Assembly (NCBI GenBank): GCA_002284615.2
Contig: MU069530.1
Location: 234,709-249,440 of the forward strand
Length of the DNA: 14,732 nt
Direction of reading: 5' to 3'
Source of the DNA: Dunaliella salina
Taxonomy: Eukaryota; Chlorophyta; Chlorophyceae; Chlamydomonadales; Dunaliellaceae
Shown here: positions 1 through 6,850 of the stretch, piece after piece
How the letters are laid out: every line of letters starts with the position of its first letter
How positions within the stretch are numbered: position 1 is the first letter of the stretch
Translations under genes and position numbers: made by a program
Notes under the pieces: model-generated
What the model saw: the letters and a program-made list of their open reading frames with translations, nothing else
Told to the model about the DNA's origin: nothing
Database searches by the model: none

Positions 1-39
<39 letters not shown>
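1..39. repeat. (AC)n microsatellite at window start
   Basis: An uninterrupted AC dinucleotide run of about 19 units opens the window. Its true length is unknown because it touches the edge. The opposite end of the window is a GT tract, so both edges are dinucleotide repeats, which commonly stop assemblies. Confidence 0.97.
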
Positions 40-40
<1 letters not shown>

Positions 41-490
41 GATTGTGCTCGAGAGCTTCCAAGTTGTTGGACCTGATGAATGCTTAGGAAATCGGATAAA
101 TACTGCGTACTGTAATAAGCTTCATTTCAAATATGCCCATGCATAGCTCCATATTCAATAGCATTTCAAGCAATATTTTGCATGTACTTTGTTGCACTTG
201 GATGACGCAAGTGACTTGTTGCTCCTCCAAAGGCACACTGACTGGCCTGGACCAGGGTATCAGCTGCAGGATCCCTGGATAATTTCCAAGCTGAAGTCAG
301 GAAATTGGAGGGTCATCCCCACAGCTTGTAGGAGGCCCCCACAGATTCCCGAGAAGTTCCATACTTCCTAGGAGGGCCCTATGCCACTTTAATTACCTGT
401 GCAATTGCACACTCGAGCTCAGCTGTCTTGGTAATAAGGGTTATTGGCCCACTGCCTTCAACTTTGATGAACTGGATGCTGGTGGAACAT
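40..490. other. No gene recognised
   Basis: Short open frames occur on the plus strand (for example 189-371), but none shows a motif I recognise, a splice-site pattern or similarity to the rest of the window. It could be a decayed repeat or intergenic DNA. Confidence 0.4.
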
Positions 491-499
491 TATCAACCA

Positions 500-726
500 G
501 CATCAGAAAATGAAACCAACTCTGAAAAGAAAGTTTGACAACCTGCACGAATCTTGATGCAGGAAAACATTGATCTCAGGATCAGTTAGACTGTGAAGCC
601 TGCCAAAAAAGAAATTAATTTAGAGTCTGAAGGCTCGACAAAAGCATGACAAGGCTTGAAGAGATCAATGAAAAGATCCTTGTACTTTTTATGCAGCTCA
701 CACACCTCCAGCAACTGCGAGAAATG
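500..726 (+). pseudogene. Possible coiled-coil protein remnant
   Basis: Two short, charged, helical-looking segments lie in the same direction but in broken frames. The first, near 503-560, reads KMKPTLKRKFDNLHES and stops. The second starts at 646 and has a Leu/Ile/Glu heptad-like pattern (TRLEEINEKILVLFMQL). The open frame starting at 646 runs on past 727 only because it crosses into the antisense tail of the neighbouring retroelement, so its C-terminal half is not genuine. The remnant could be part of an ORF1-type coiled-coil protein. I cannot assign a family, and chance is a real alternative. Confidence 0.25.
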
Positions 727-879
727 AGTACATCAATGAAGGAAGAGAGGATACCAAGGGCCAAGGCACTGTGTATCCCTTCACCAAGAGAAAATGAGGA
801 AAGAAGTCAGTTAGGATCAAGAGAGTTACTTGCAGCAGCCCGCGCCTGACCTTGTTGATGAGAGTTAAACTTTTATCCC

Positions 880-1201
880 CAGTGCTCGCCTGGTGCTAGC
901 AAGTTTGTAAGCACCCAGGACAGAATGAGCATGAAGCTTCAGAGCAAGCTTGGTGGCCTTGTGAGTGTCAAGGCCAAGCTCTCTTTGTGGCTCCAATTGT
1001 GTGTGGCTCCAATGGGGGGGTGCAGATGACCCCACCCACACCTAACAAAAATGTATGAAGGATGACTTGAACAGAGGCCCTTGGAAGATGGCAACACAAA
1101 TCGCGGAGCTGCTCCTTGGAGACCTCAAGCTGATTCTTGGGCCGGGCATCTTCACAGTATTTGACTTTCACAAGATTCATGTGCCTCTGGCGTGGGAGGT
1201 G
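880..1201 (-). pseudogene. Nuclease-domain C-terminal part, copy B
   Basis: The minus frame 1180-968 encodes the second half of the element's PD-(D/E)xK-like nuclease: NLVKVKYCEDARP, then a Leu-rich helix and LLGVGGVI. The corresponding segment of copy A reads HLVEVEYCEDARP. The expected acidic residue of the E-x-K signature is Lys here (KVK at 1160-1168), so this copy should be catalytically dead. Reading continues, with frame changes, towards a KLASTRRAL-like end near 880-900. The upstream half lies beyond the insertion at 1202-1410. Confidence 0.7.
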
Positions 1202-1410
1202 TTTAAGCCAGAGTCGTACGCCTACGCATAGTTGGCCCTAGGATTTTCAGGGACGCATGGTCTATTCGGTGAAATGCGGCCGTGAACGCGGGAGGTCCAG
1301 AGTTTGACCCTGCCAGTGGCTACCGGTGAGGATTTGAGCAAGTATGTCCTTCCCTCAATCGATGCTGTCGGTCAATGTCGAATAGCATAGCTCCTTTTCC
1401 TTTTCTTTTG
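1202..1410 (+). mobile_element. SINE-like insertion in copy B
   Basis: Copy A runs without a gap through this point (about 5300-5330), whereas copy B has about 209 extra bases. The extra segment contains tRNA-like internal promoter boxes in plus orientation and ends in a pyrimidine-rich tail (1391-1409). Size, boxes and tail fit a tRNA-derived SINE. The flanks share only a short GGAG-type match, so no convincing target-site duplication can be named. An unrelated insertion, or a deletion in copy A, is the alternative. The predicted T-stem pairs poorly, so it is not an intact tRNA gene. Confidence 0.4.
1258..1310 (+). promoter_or_regulatory. Pol III A-box/B-box-like pair
   Basis: The A-box-like sequence tggtctattcggt is at 1258-1270 and the B-box-like gagtttgaccc is at 1300-1310. 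Their starts are 42 bp apart, close to the spacing inside tRNA genes. The segment gcgggaggtcc just before the B box also resembles a tRNA variable-arm region. Confidence 0.35.
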
Positions 1411-1760
1411 AGGAGTTGACCAGGGTGATGGACCTTGGAAGTAGGTGGATTGGCTGTGGCTGGCACTGAGCGCTCCCTGTTGCCCCCGCGTCCCTTTGCA
1501 CTTCCCAATTGATACCGGGAATTGGTCCTTGGCACTTCTTTCATGCAAACAACTAAAATTGCATCAAGGCAGCTAGAAGTGAGCCTCTCTTTGTCAGGGA
1601 AACGACGAGGGAAAATATATTTAGGGAGGGTTCTGTTGTTGAGTGCTAAGGAATCTAGAGGGCCTATAAAGCCAGACGATATGCTCTGCCATGGAGGCAA
1701 GGCCTGCTTCGAGTGGGCCTTTGCTGATACCTTTGAGGAGGATTCCGCTGGCAATGTTTT
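1411..1760 (-). pseudogene. Nuclease-domain N-terminal part, copy B
   Basis: The minus frame starting at 1754 encodes NRTLPKYIFPRRF, then DKERLTSS and a degraded core, CLDAILVV, where copy A has RPDALLVV. The catalytic Asp survives but the preceding Arg-Pro is lost. Upstream, the region equivalent to VTERHNIAS of copy A is present as VTERQNIAS in another frame, so at least one frameshift separates it. The reading frame then runs into the SINE-like insert, so the last roughly 30 residues of the apparent ORF are foreign. Confidence 0.7.
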
Positions 1761-2241
1761 GGCGTTCAGTTACAATATATTTGACATGGTGGAGTATTTA
1801 CATCCTGATAGAATGTGAAGGGCGCTGTCAGGCTCCCCACAGAGGGGGACATGGTAAACAGGTGGAAGTTCAAAAGCGTACTGCATGCTTCTGGTTAAAG
1901 AGGTGCCTGTGCGGTAGTCGAGGATGTCCCGGTTCATTTTGAAAGGGAGTGTTGGCAGGATCCAGAAGGCATTACTGACCTTTTCATCAACAGTGGGAAG
2001 ATTTTGTTAAGAGTGAGTAGCATCCTGTCTTGGTGTTGGCCTTTCCAAGTCTATGTCTTGAGTGCATGTGTGTCCTCAGAAGATCATGTAGTGGAGAAGT
2101 ATTTTAGCATTATAGCAGGTGAATTTGTGCGTCCTGGTGTACTTGCACGGGTGCAGGCAGTTTCCTCGAAAGCAAGCCAGGTGGCGTCATGAAAAGGGTT
2201 ACTTTTACATGAGGCAAGGTTATGCTTGCAAGTTTTTCATC
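1760..2241 (-). pseudogene. Cys2-His-Cys knuckle region, copy B
   Basis: A knuckle matching CPLCGEPDSALHILSGC lies at 1800-1852, in the pattern C-x2-C-x7-H-x4-C. It needs one base removed: the run of C near 1847 is one longer than in copy A, which puts the first Cys out of frame. Upstream (1860-2241) the DNA follows the region of copy A that encodes the basic stretch before the knuckle, with several frame changes. Such knuckles near the C-terminus are typical of non-LTR retroelement proteins and probably bind nucleic acid. Confidence 0.65.
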
Positions 2242-2645
2242 ATCCTGAATTGCCTGATGCTTTGCAATGACATTGGCATATCCGTTTCCAGCAACTCCAG
2301 CACAAGGTTTAACCTTGTAGAAATGAGTTGGTGTAGGTGAGTTGCGCACAAGCTGTTTGAGTGCCTTTGGGATGCCTTTGGGCATGCTGCCGGTGCAGCT
2401 CTGGATACAGCATTTGTTTTCTGATTTGTTGCGGGAATCAAGGCTATTGGTGGCAATGCAAGAGTAGCCTTGGAGGACGGCAGCTGCTATTGCAGCCAAT
2501 TCAGCCCTCATGATGGTATTTATGATTCCTGCTCCAATTGTATTTACTTAAATGGGGCATAACTGGCAGGGTGGTAAACACCTGCACCTACCACCTGTTT
2601 TCCATGGTGTACATGGCAACTCCCATCCGTGTATGCCCACTCTCT
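2242..2645 (-). pseudogene. RNase H domain, copy B
   Basis: The first catalytic Asp is in YTDGSC (codon 2625-2627), followed by VVGAGVY. After a frameshift and stop near 2550, the open frame starting at 2511 continues with RAELAAIAAA (catalytic Glu). The third acidic site is ATNSL, with Asn where the family has Asp. The HAG segment reads PCAG, and the last acidic site reads GNGYANVIAKHQ, again Asn for Asp. Two of four metal-binding acids are therefore lost and the domain is dead. This is the only RNase H domain in the three copies; copy A has deleted it and copy C is cut off at its start. Confidence 0.75.
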
Positions 2646-2689
2646 CCAGTTGTGGACTCTGCGGACTAGACTAGGGCTAGATGAGTTGA

Positions 2690-2703
2690 GGGGGGGGGGG
2701 GGG
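2690..2703. repeat. Poly-G tract (14 G)
   Basis: An uninterrupted run of 14 G on the plus strand lies in the proline-coding linker just upstream of the RNase H domain of copy B (CCC codons on the minus strand). Slippage here is a likely source of frame loss, and its length may also be a sequencing error. Confidence 0.9.
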
Positions 2704-2982
2704 CAGAGTTGTTGGGGAGGAGTGGTATTATTAGAAGTTTCAACAAGTTGTTGATGGTCAAAGGGTAGAAAGATCAGTAGGAAAAACTACGCAGGCAAAG
2801 AAAACACTCCCCACATCAATTAAGGAAAAGGGGATACCTAGGGCCAAGGCACCGTGCATCCTCTTCACCAAGAGAAAGCGGAAGAAAGAAGTCTGTAGGG
2901 ATCAGGTGGGTTACTAGAAGGATCCCGTGCCTGACCTTGTTGAGAGTTGAAAAAGGTTTTCTCAAGAGCACGTCTGGTGCTG

Positions 2983-2995
2983 GCAAGTTTGTAAG
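2983..2995. repeat. Target-site duplication, left copy (13 bp)
   Basis: The sequence gcaagtttgtaag is repeated exactly at 5029-5041. Copy B has the same site once (around 898-910, in an uninterrupted context), showing the pre-insertion state. Confidence 0.9.
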
Positions 2996-3014
2996 GTTTA
3001 CAAGGTTTACAAGG
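2996..3014 (-). repeat. LINE 3' tail: short TTGTAAACC repeats
   Basis: On the minus strand the insertion ends in two ttgtaaacc units directly before the target-site duplication. Each contains TGTAA, the poly(A) signal used by many chlorophyte algae. The shorter copy at 5694 has a similar TGTAA-containing tail. Confidence 0.65.
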
Positions 3015-3713
3015 GAACATAACCTTCAGCCAGAGAGATTGGCTGCTTGGTGTGGTGAAAGAAACCCATAAGCTCAGAGATGAAGCGATAAGTCTGAGTA
3101 TCTTGGTTTTGAAAGAAACGAGCTACATCCAGAGAGCAGGCATCAGAAAAAAAGAAAGATCCTGTATCATTTGACACTACTCTGTGAGCAGGAAAGGCAC
3201 TGCTTCCTTGCCGATCTTCTAAACAGATGTGCATACTTTCTTCCAAGACAACACAGGAAGTTGCAAGGGCAGAGAAAGATGACGTGCTTTTCATCCTGCC
3301 ATTGTTCTGAAACACATAAATCACATTGAGGTGCACGTCCATGCCAATGAGAAGTTTCAACTCAAAGTTGATGGGCTGTCAGTCGGAAGCAAGCAATGTT
3401 CCTCTGCATATGCCTACCCAAATCCAAATGCAGACCTAGGAGTATGGAGAGGTTTACGAAGAGCGGAATTATGCCGGAAGGAAAGCGCTACCCAGTTATG
3501 GTACCTGGCTAACTTGTTTAAATGAGCACCATGTTCAGCATGATCCTCAGTTGGCCACACGCTCCTATGCCTTTTCCGTAAATCAACCACAAGATCATTT
3601 ATCCTAATGGGCTGGCCTGAGTACACGCAATGTGTGAAGTAGTTGCGCCTGTCCAATCCCTGAAAAGCAGATATAAACTCTGACGTCCAGCACTTTTTAG
3701 AGTTACTACTCAT
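3007..3713 (-). pseudogene. LINE protein C-terminal region with zinc knuckle
   Basis: Downstream of the RT, the minus strand encodes SSNSKKCWTSEFISAFQGL (from 3713). It then continues in other frames through HLDLGRHMQRNIACFRLTAH to a knuckle CDLC-x9-H-x4-C at 3269-3325 (EKHVIFLC at its end), and finally the FISELMGFF and SLAEGY segment ending at 3007. At least two frameshifts and one in-frame stop separate these parts. The knuckle is of the reverse-transcriptase-associated Cys2-His-Cys type and probably binds template RNA or target DNA. The short insertion at 5694-5865 repeats the last part of this region. Confidence 0.7.
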
Positions 3714-5028
3714 GTCAATATCCGCTCCAAGTACCCTACGTAAAGTAGTGCTGTTGCAGGCAAGTGAGGCATTATAAAATCTGACAGCAGCTCGAAACCA
3801 ATAGAATTGTAAGGTTCAAACCCACATTCACGCAGCACAGACCAATTTGGTGTAGTTTTTTTTTTCACTCCAATAATTCGCTTCAGTAAACACAGGTGCA
3901 CAGTCTGCAACGGGCAGGTCATCTCATCTCCTGGTCTCATAAACCTGGTACCCCATATTTGAATAGCATACATGCTAGCAGGGAGAGCATATGTCTTAGT
4001 CAACCAAAGCATGGTATGAGGCCTATCTGCTAACTTATATTCATCTGCAACGTGCCTAATATGACGACATCCAGCCAAGAAAGGTGCACACATATGCTCA
4101 GAAGAGGCAAGGGAGTTAAATTGTTTTGCAAACAGCATACCCAAATATTTGAATGACTCAGCATGCACGAGCTGCTCGCCACCTAGGTTGAAAATAGGAA
4201 CATTATTTTCTTTTAAATTGAAGGACACAACCTCAGACTTCGACACGTTGATCATTAATCCTTTCCTTTCCTTTGCGCATACCCATTTAACCTATCCAAC
4301 ATGCGCTGAAGCTCAGTGGGATGATTGGCATTGAGGCAAAGGTCATCCGCACACAACATACGAGTTACATGGAAATCTCCAGCACCATTAACTGCACCGC
4401 TACCATTCTCTGCCAGGCAGTCAACATCATTAATATATAAGGAAAATAGCAGAGGAGACAATGGACAGCCTCGCTTAACCCCTAATCTAGGATGCACATG
4501 TGCTCGCTTACACCCATCCACCAAGATGTACTCATCATTGTCATACATGTTTTTCAGGATAGCCAGCAAGCAAGATGGCATGCGAATACTTTGAAGATGA
4601 GTCCAAAAAGCATCCCTGGGTATTGTATCGTATGCTTGCTTGAAATCAATGAAGGCTGCATACAACCTCGGTGAGCAATGAGGGCGCTTCATCTGTGCCG
4701 CATGCTGCAGATGACGCAAAATAAATATTGGCTGCAGAGTGTTTCGGCCTGGATAAAAACCATATTGTGTATCTTGAATTTTGTTGTTCTCTCTGCACCA
4801 CCTTGTAGCAACATCTCGAAGCACATTTGCATATATCCTGTACATGATGTCACTCACAGCAAGCATGCGGTAGTTTGCAGGGTCTAGCAGAGATCCCTTT
4901 CTATGTAAGGGAGTAAGCTTTGCTGCATTTCAACTTGCAAGAATCTCAGCCTTCTCCATCATGGCAGCAAACAAACGAGCAACATATGGTGCCAAAACAT
5001 TGATCCTGTGTGTACCTCTACCATTCAA
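3713..5028 (-). pseudogene. LINE reverse transcriptase (broken)
   Basis: Readable from about 5028: THRINVLAPYVARLF, a stop (TGA for a probable Trp) near 4930, KLTPLHRKG, then an open frame from 4866. Motif A is AAFIDFKQAYD (residues 70-80 of that frame), motif B is KRGCPLSPLLFSLYIND (about 131-147), and motif C is CADD (172-175) instead of the usual YADD or FADD. A third CCTTT copy at 4260-4274 shifts the frame. The next frame (4255-3710) carries the thumb-like segment SFKYLGMLF, PASMYAIQIWGT and NWSVLRECGFEP. Near 3822 another shift leads to QFYWFRAAVRFYN. The catalytic Asp residues survive, but the gene cannot give a full protein. Confidence 0.9.
4260..4274. repeat. CCTTT x3 frameshift in the RT gene
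   Basis: Three perfect CCTTT units (AAAGG on the coding strand) sit where the reading frame breaks. Two units would join YAQRKG to LMINVSKSE in one frame, so the third unit looks like a 5-bp slippage duplication. Confidence 0.85.
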
Positions 5029-5041
5029 GCAAGTTTGTAAG
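5029..5041. repeat. Target-site duplication, right copy (13 bp)
   Basis: This is the exact partner of 2983-2995. It marks the 5' junction of the nested LINE in the nuclease tail of copy A. Confidence 0.9.
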
Positions 5042-5686
5042 CATGCACAGGACAGAATGAGCATGAAGCTTCCGGACAAGCTTGGTGGCCTTGAAAGTAT
5101 CAAGATCAAGCTTCTTAAGAGGCCCCAATGTATGCGGGTGTAGATGACTCCTCCCTCACCTAGCAGGATATTATGGAGGGTGACTTGAGCTGAAGCTCTA
5201 GAAAGATGACAGCAAAGGTAGCGGTGCTGCTGCTTGAAGGCCTCAAGCTGGCTGTAAGGCCGGGCGTCCTCACAGTATTCGACTTCTACAAGGTGGATGT
5301 GTTGCTGATCTGGGTGGAGCTGACTGGGGTCACGAGCCTTAAGTGTGGGTGGAGTGCCTGTGGCTGGCGCTGAGTCCTCCCTGTTCCCCCCGCGCCCCCC
5401 TATATTTATCAATTCATAGCAAGGATTTGACCTTGGCGCCCTTTTCAGAGGAACAACTAATAGAGCATCAGGCCGGCTGGAAGTGAGCCTGTCCTGATCA
5501 GGGAAGCGACGCGAGAAAATATATTTGGGAAGGGTCCTATAAGTAGCATGTTCTGGGATCTGTAGGCCTTGCAAGGTAAGACAGTCTGCTCTGCCAATGT
5601 CCATGGAAGCAATACCTGCCCTAAGAGGGCCTTTGCTGATAACTTTTAGGAGGATTCTGCTGGCAATGTTGTGTCGCTCAGTTACC
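5042..5686 (-). pseudogene. PD-(D/E)xK-like nuclease domain, copy A
   Basis: From 5688 the minus frame reads VTERHNIASRILLK, RTLPKYIFSRRFP, then SSRPDALLVV with the PD at residues 73-74, a low-complexity linker, and HLVEVEYCEDARP with E-x-E at residues 135-137 (5278-5286). A strand-helix ends in LLGEGGVIY. The PD ... E-x-K arrangement after a Cys2-His-Cys knuckle is that of the restriction-like endonuclease of R2/R4/Dualen-type retroelements, which nicks target DNA. The expected Lys is Glu here, so activity is doubtful. A frameshift near 5140 moves the end (HTLGPLKKL) to another frame, after which the nested LINE interrupts it. Confidence 0.7.
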
Positions 5687-5693
5687 ATACCAG
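5687..5693. repeat. Target-site duplication, left copy (7 bp)
   Basis: The sequence ataccag is repeated at 5866-5872 and flanks the 172-bp insertion. Removing the insert and one copy restores continuity between the knuckle and VTERHN, as seen uninterrupted in copy B. Confidence 0.75.
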
Positions 5694-5865
5694 TTACAAG
5701 TTACGAGTTACAATGGGATCAAAGCCTTCAGCCATAAGGTTGGCTGCTCGGCGTGAAATACTATGTTGAGCACGAACACAGGCAACTCTAAATCACTGAA
5801 AAACTGATGTAATGTCTCAAGAAGACAAGATGAAGTCCAGAAGGACAGCGTATGTGTAATGTATA
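5694..5865 (-). mobile_element. Short 3'-end fragment of the same LINE family
   Basis: This 172-bp insert in copy A matches the 3' end of the 2-kb LINE. The plus-strand ccttcagccataaggttggctgc aligns with ccttcagccagagagattggctgc at 3022-3046, and both encode an AEG-containing terminus. Its tail has TGTAA-containing repeats next to the duplication. It is a severe 5' truncation, a normal outcome of target-primed reverse transcription. Similarity beyond the last roughly 60 bp is weak, so this is a related subfamily rather than an identical copy. Confidence 0.7.
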
Positions 5866-5872
5866 ATACCAG
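5866..5872. repeat. Target-site duplication, right copy (7 bp)
   Basis: Partner of 5687-5693, directly after the 172-bp LINE fragment. Confidence 0.75.
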
Positions 5873-6341
5873 ACATGGTAGAATTGTTGCATCCTGATAA
5901 GATGTGAAGGGCACTGTCAAGTTCCCCACAGAGGGGGCATTGTGGGCTGGTGGAAATTTTGAAGCGCACCGCGTGTTTTTGATTGAAGAGGGTACCTGTG
6001 CGGTACTTAAAAATGTTTTGCATCATTTTGAAAGAGAGTGTTGGCATAGTCCAGAAGGCATTGCTGATATTTTTGCGGATGTGGGGAAGCAAACTTTGGT
6101 AGAAAGAGTAGTACCCTGTGTTGGTGTTGGCCTTTCCAAGTCTGTGTTTTGAGTGCATGTGGTTCCGTAAAGCATCATGGAGGTTGGAGAAGTGTTTAAG
6201 CTTTACGGCAAGTGGGTTCAGGCGTCTAGACGCATTTGCATGAATGTAGGAAGTTTCCTCGAAGGCAAGCCAGGTGGTGTCATGAAAAAGGTTGCCTTCA
6301 GGGTTTGCACGTGGGAAGGTTATGTCTGTGTCATTATTCTG
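5873..6341 (-). pseudogene. Cys2-His-Cys knuckle region, copy A
   Basis: This part of the open frame 6542-5817 contains LFHDTTWLAFEE, HMHSKHRLGKANTNTGYYSF and KYRTGTLFNQKHAVRF, followed by the knuckle CPLCGELDSALHILSGC (5889-5939; C-x2-C-x7-H-x4-C). It then breaks at the LINE fragment. In copy B the same region follows RNase H; here it follows STNPYSKL directly because RNase H is deleted. It is the best-preserved stretch of the family in the window. The basic region plus knuckle suggests RNA or DNA binding. Confidence 0.75.
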
Positions 6342-6761
6342 GAGTTTAGAGTATGGATTTGTGCTCATAGTGCCTCCCCAGCTTGGTAAGAACATGAAAG
6401 TTGCTGTGGCATGGCTTTGTTGCATGGCAGAAAAAATGGCATGTTTGAGAGTAAGGTACATCACATTGTCATCGTAAATTGGATGGCATATTGAAAATAC
6501 TGAGAATTTGGAAGAGAGGCTGTTATGGATTGCTCCAAACACCCTATCTCTAGGGTGTTCACTCCATTAGTTGAGGTGGCAGGGGTTGAAGTCTAGGGGA
6601 GAAGCCATTTTTTCCTGGGTTACGAGAGCCCATTTTTGCATGGCAGTGTGGATATGATTTGGTAGGATGCACATGTGTGAATCCTTGACCTTCTTACTTT
6701 GTTGCATTTTCTTGTTGAGGGTTGAGCGTGAGAGAAGACCCACGAGCTCGGAGGCAAAGCT
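6342..6761 (-). pseudogene. Conserved N-terminal block, methyltransferase-like (copy A)
   Basis: Open from 6761 to 6342 on the minus strand except for one stop (TAA at 6567-6569). Order: SELVGLLSRSTLNKKMQQS, MQKWALVTQEKMASPLDFNP, [stop], WSEHPRDRVFGAIHNSL, FSVFSICHPIYDDNVM, a helix, ATATFMFLPSW and MSTNPYSKL. The pattern FG...S.FS...HPxY...V then hydrophobic FLPSW resembles the core of PCIF1-type N6-adenine methyltransferases (FG..., F..NPPF, VFxPxW). The Asn-Pro-Pro-Phe motif is not present in that form, so catalysis cannot be claimed. Copy C repeats the same block, showing it belongs to the element. The methyltransferase assignment is an inference from memory. Confidence 0.5.
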
Positions 6762-6850
6762 TCAGGGTGGAGGTCGAATTGTGTTGTGGATCCCATTGTC
6801 TCAGGCTCTGTTGAATGCAGTACTACTATAGTATTGAAGCACTCTGGGGT

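Larger units (their letters stand above)
727..2765 (-). mobile_element. Retroelement copy B (decayed, 5'-truncated)
   Basis: The minus strand aligns by eye, piece by piece, with copy A. The 3' tail (731-905) matches 2813-2985, the nuclease tail (968-1201) matches 5128-5300, the nuclease front and knuckle (1411-1860) match 5340-5940, and the middle part (1860-2220) matches 5940-6300. In element order it carries linker, RNase H, Cys2-His-Cys knuckle and PD-(D/E)xK-like nuclease. Homology to the other copies ends near 2765 at the 5' side, beside the 3' tail of copy A. Frameshifts, stops and a 209-bp insertion break it, so it is a dead copy. End points are good to about 20 bp. Confidence 0.8.
2996..5028 (-). 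mobile_element. Nested LINE (non-LTR retrotransposon), 5'-truncated
   Basis: These 2,033 bp interrupt the nuclease gene of copy A and lie between two perfect 13-bp duplications. On the minus strand the element begins inside the RT coding region, so the 5' part is missing, as is usual for LINE insertions. It then encodes RT, thumb, a C-terminal Cys2-His-Cys knuckle and a terminal SLAEG motif. The 3' end is not poly(A) but two tandem 9-bp units, ccttgtaaa. The stop at the expected Trp codon near 4930, the CCTTT expansion at 4260 and other frameshifts show it is inactive. Confidence 0.88.
2808..6850 (-). mobile_element. Retroelement copy A (host of two nested insertions)
   Basis: In minus-strand order it contains a conserved N-terminal block with methyltransferase-like signature (6342-6761), a Cys2-His-Cys knuckle (5889-5939), a PD-(D/E)xK-like nuclease (5042-5686) and a 3' tail (2808-2995). 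The tail matches the tail of copy B and completes the nuclease reading into a KLASTRRALEKT-like end. Two insertions of another element split it, at 2996-5028 and 5694-5865, each marked by a target-site duplication. The RNase H domain and linker are missing by internal deletion: the STNPYSKL motif runs directly into sequence that follows RNase H in copy B. The boundary with copy C near 6850 is approximate. Confidence 0.78.

Noticed and set aside
646..849. 67-residue plus-strand ORF as a complete small gene
   Set aside because: Its second half is antisense to the retroelement 3' tail, which recurs at 2813-2985 without this ORF.
1251..1325. A real tRNA gene
   Set aside because: The boxes are spaced correctly, but the acceptor and T stems do not pair; SINE-like is the better reading.
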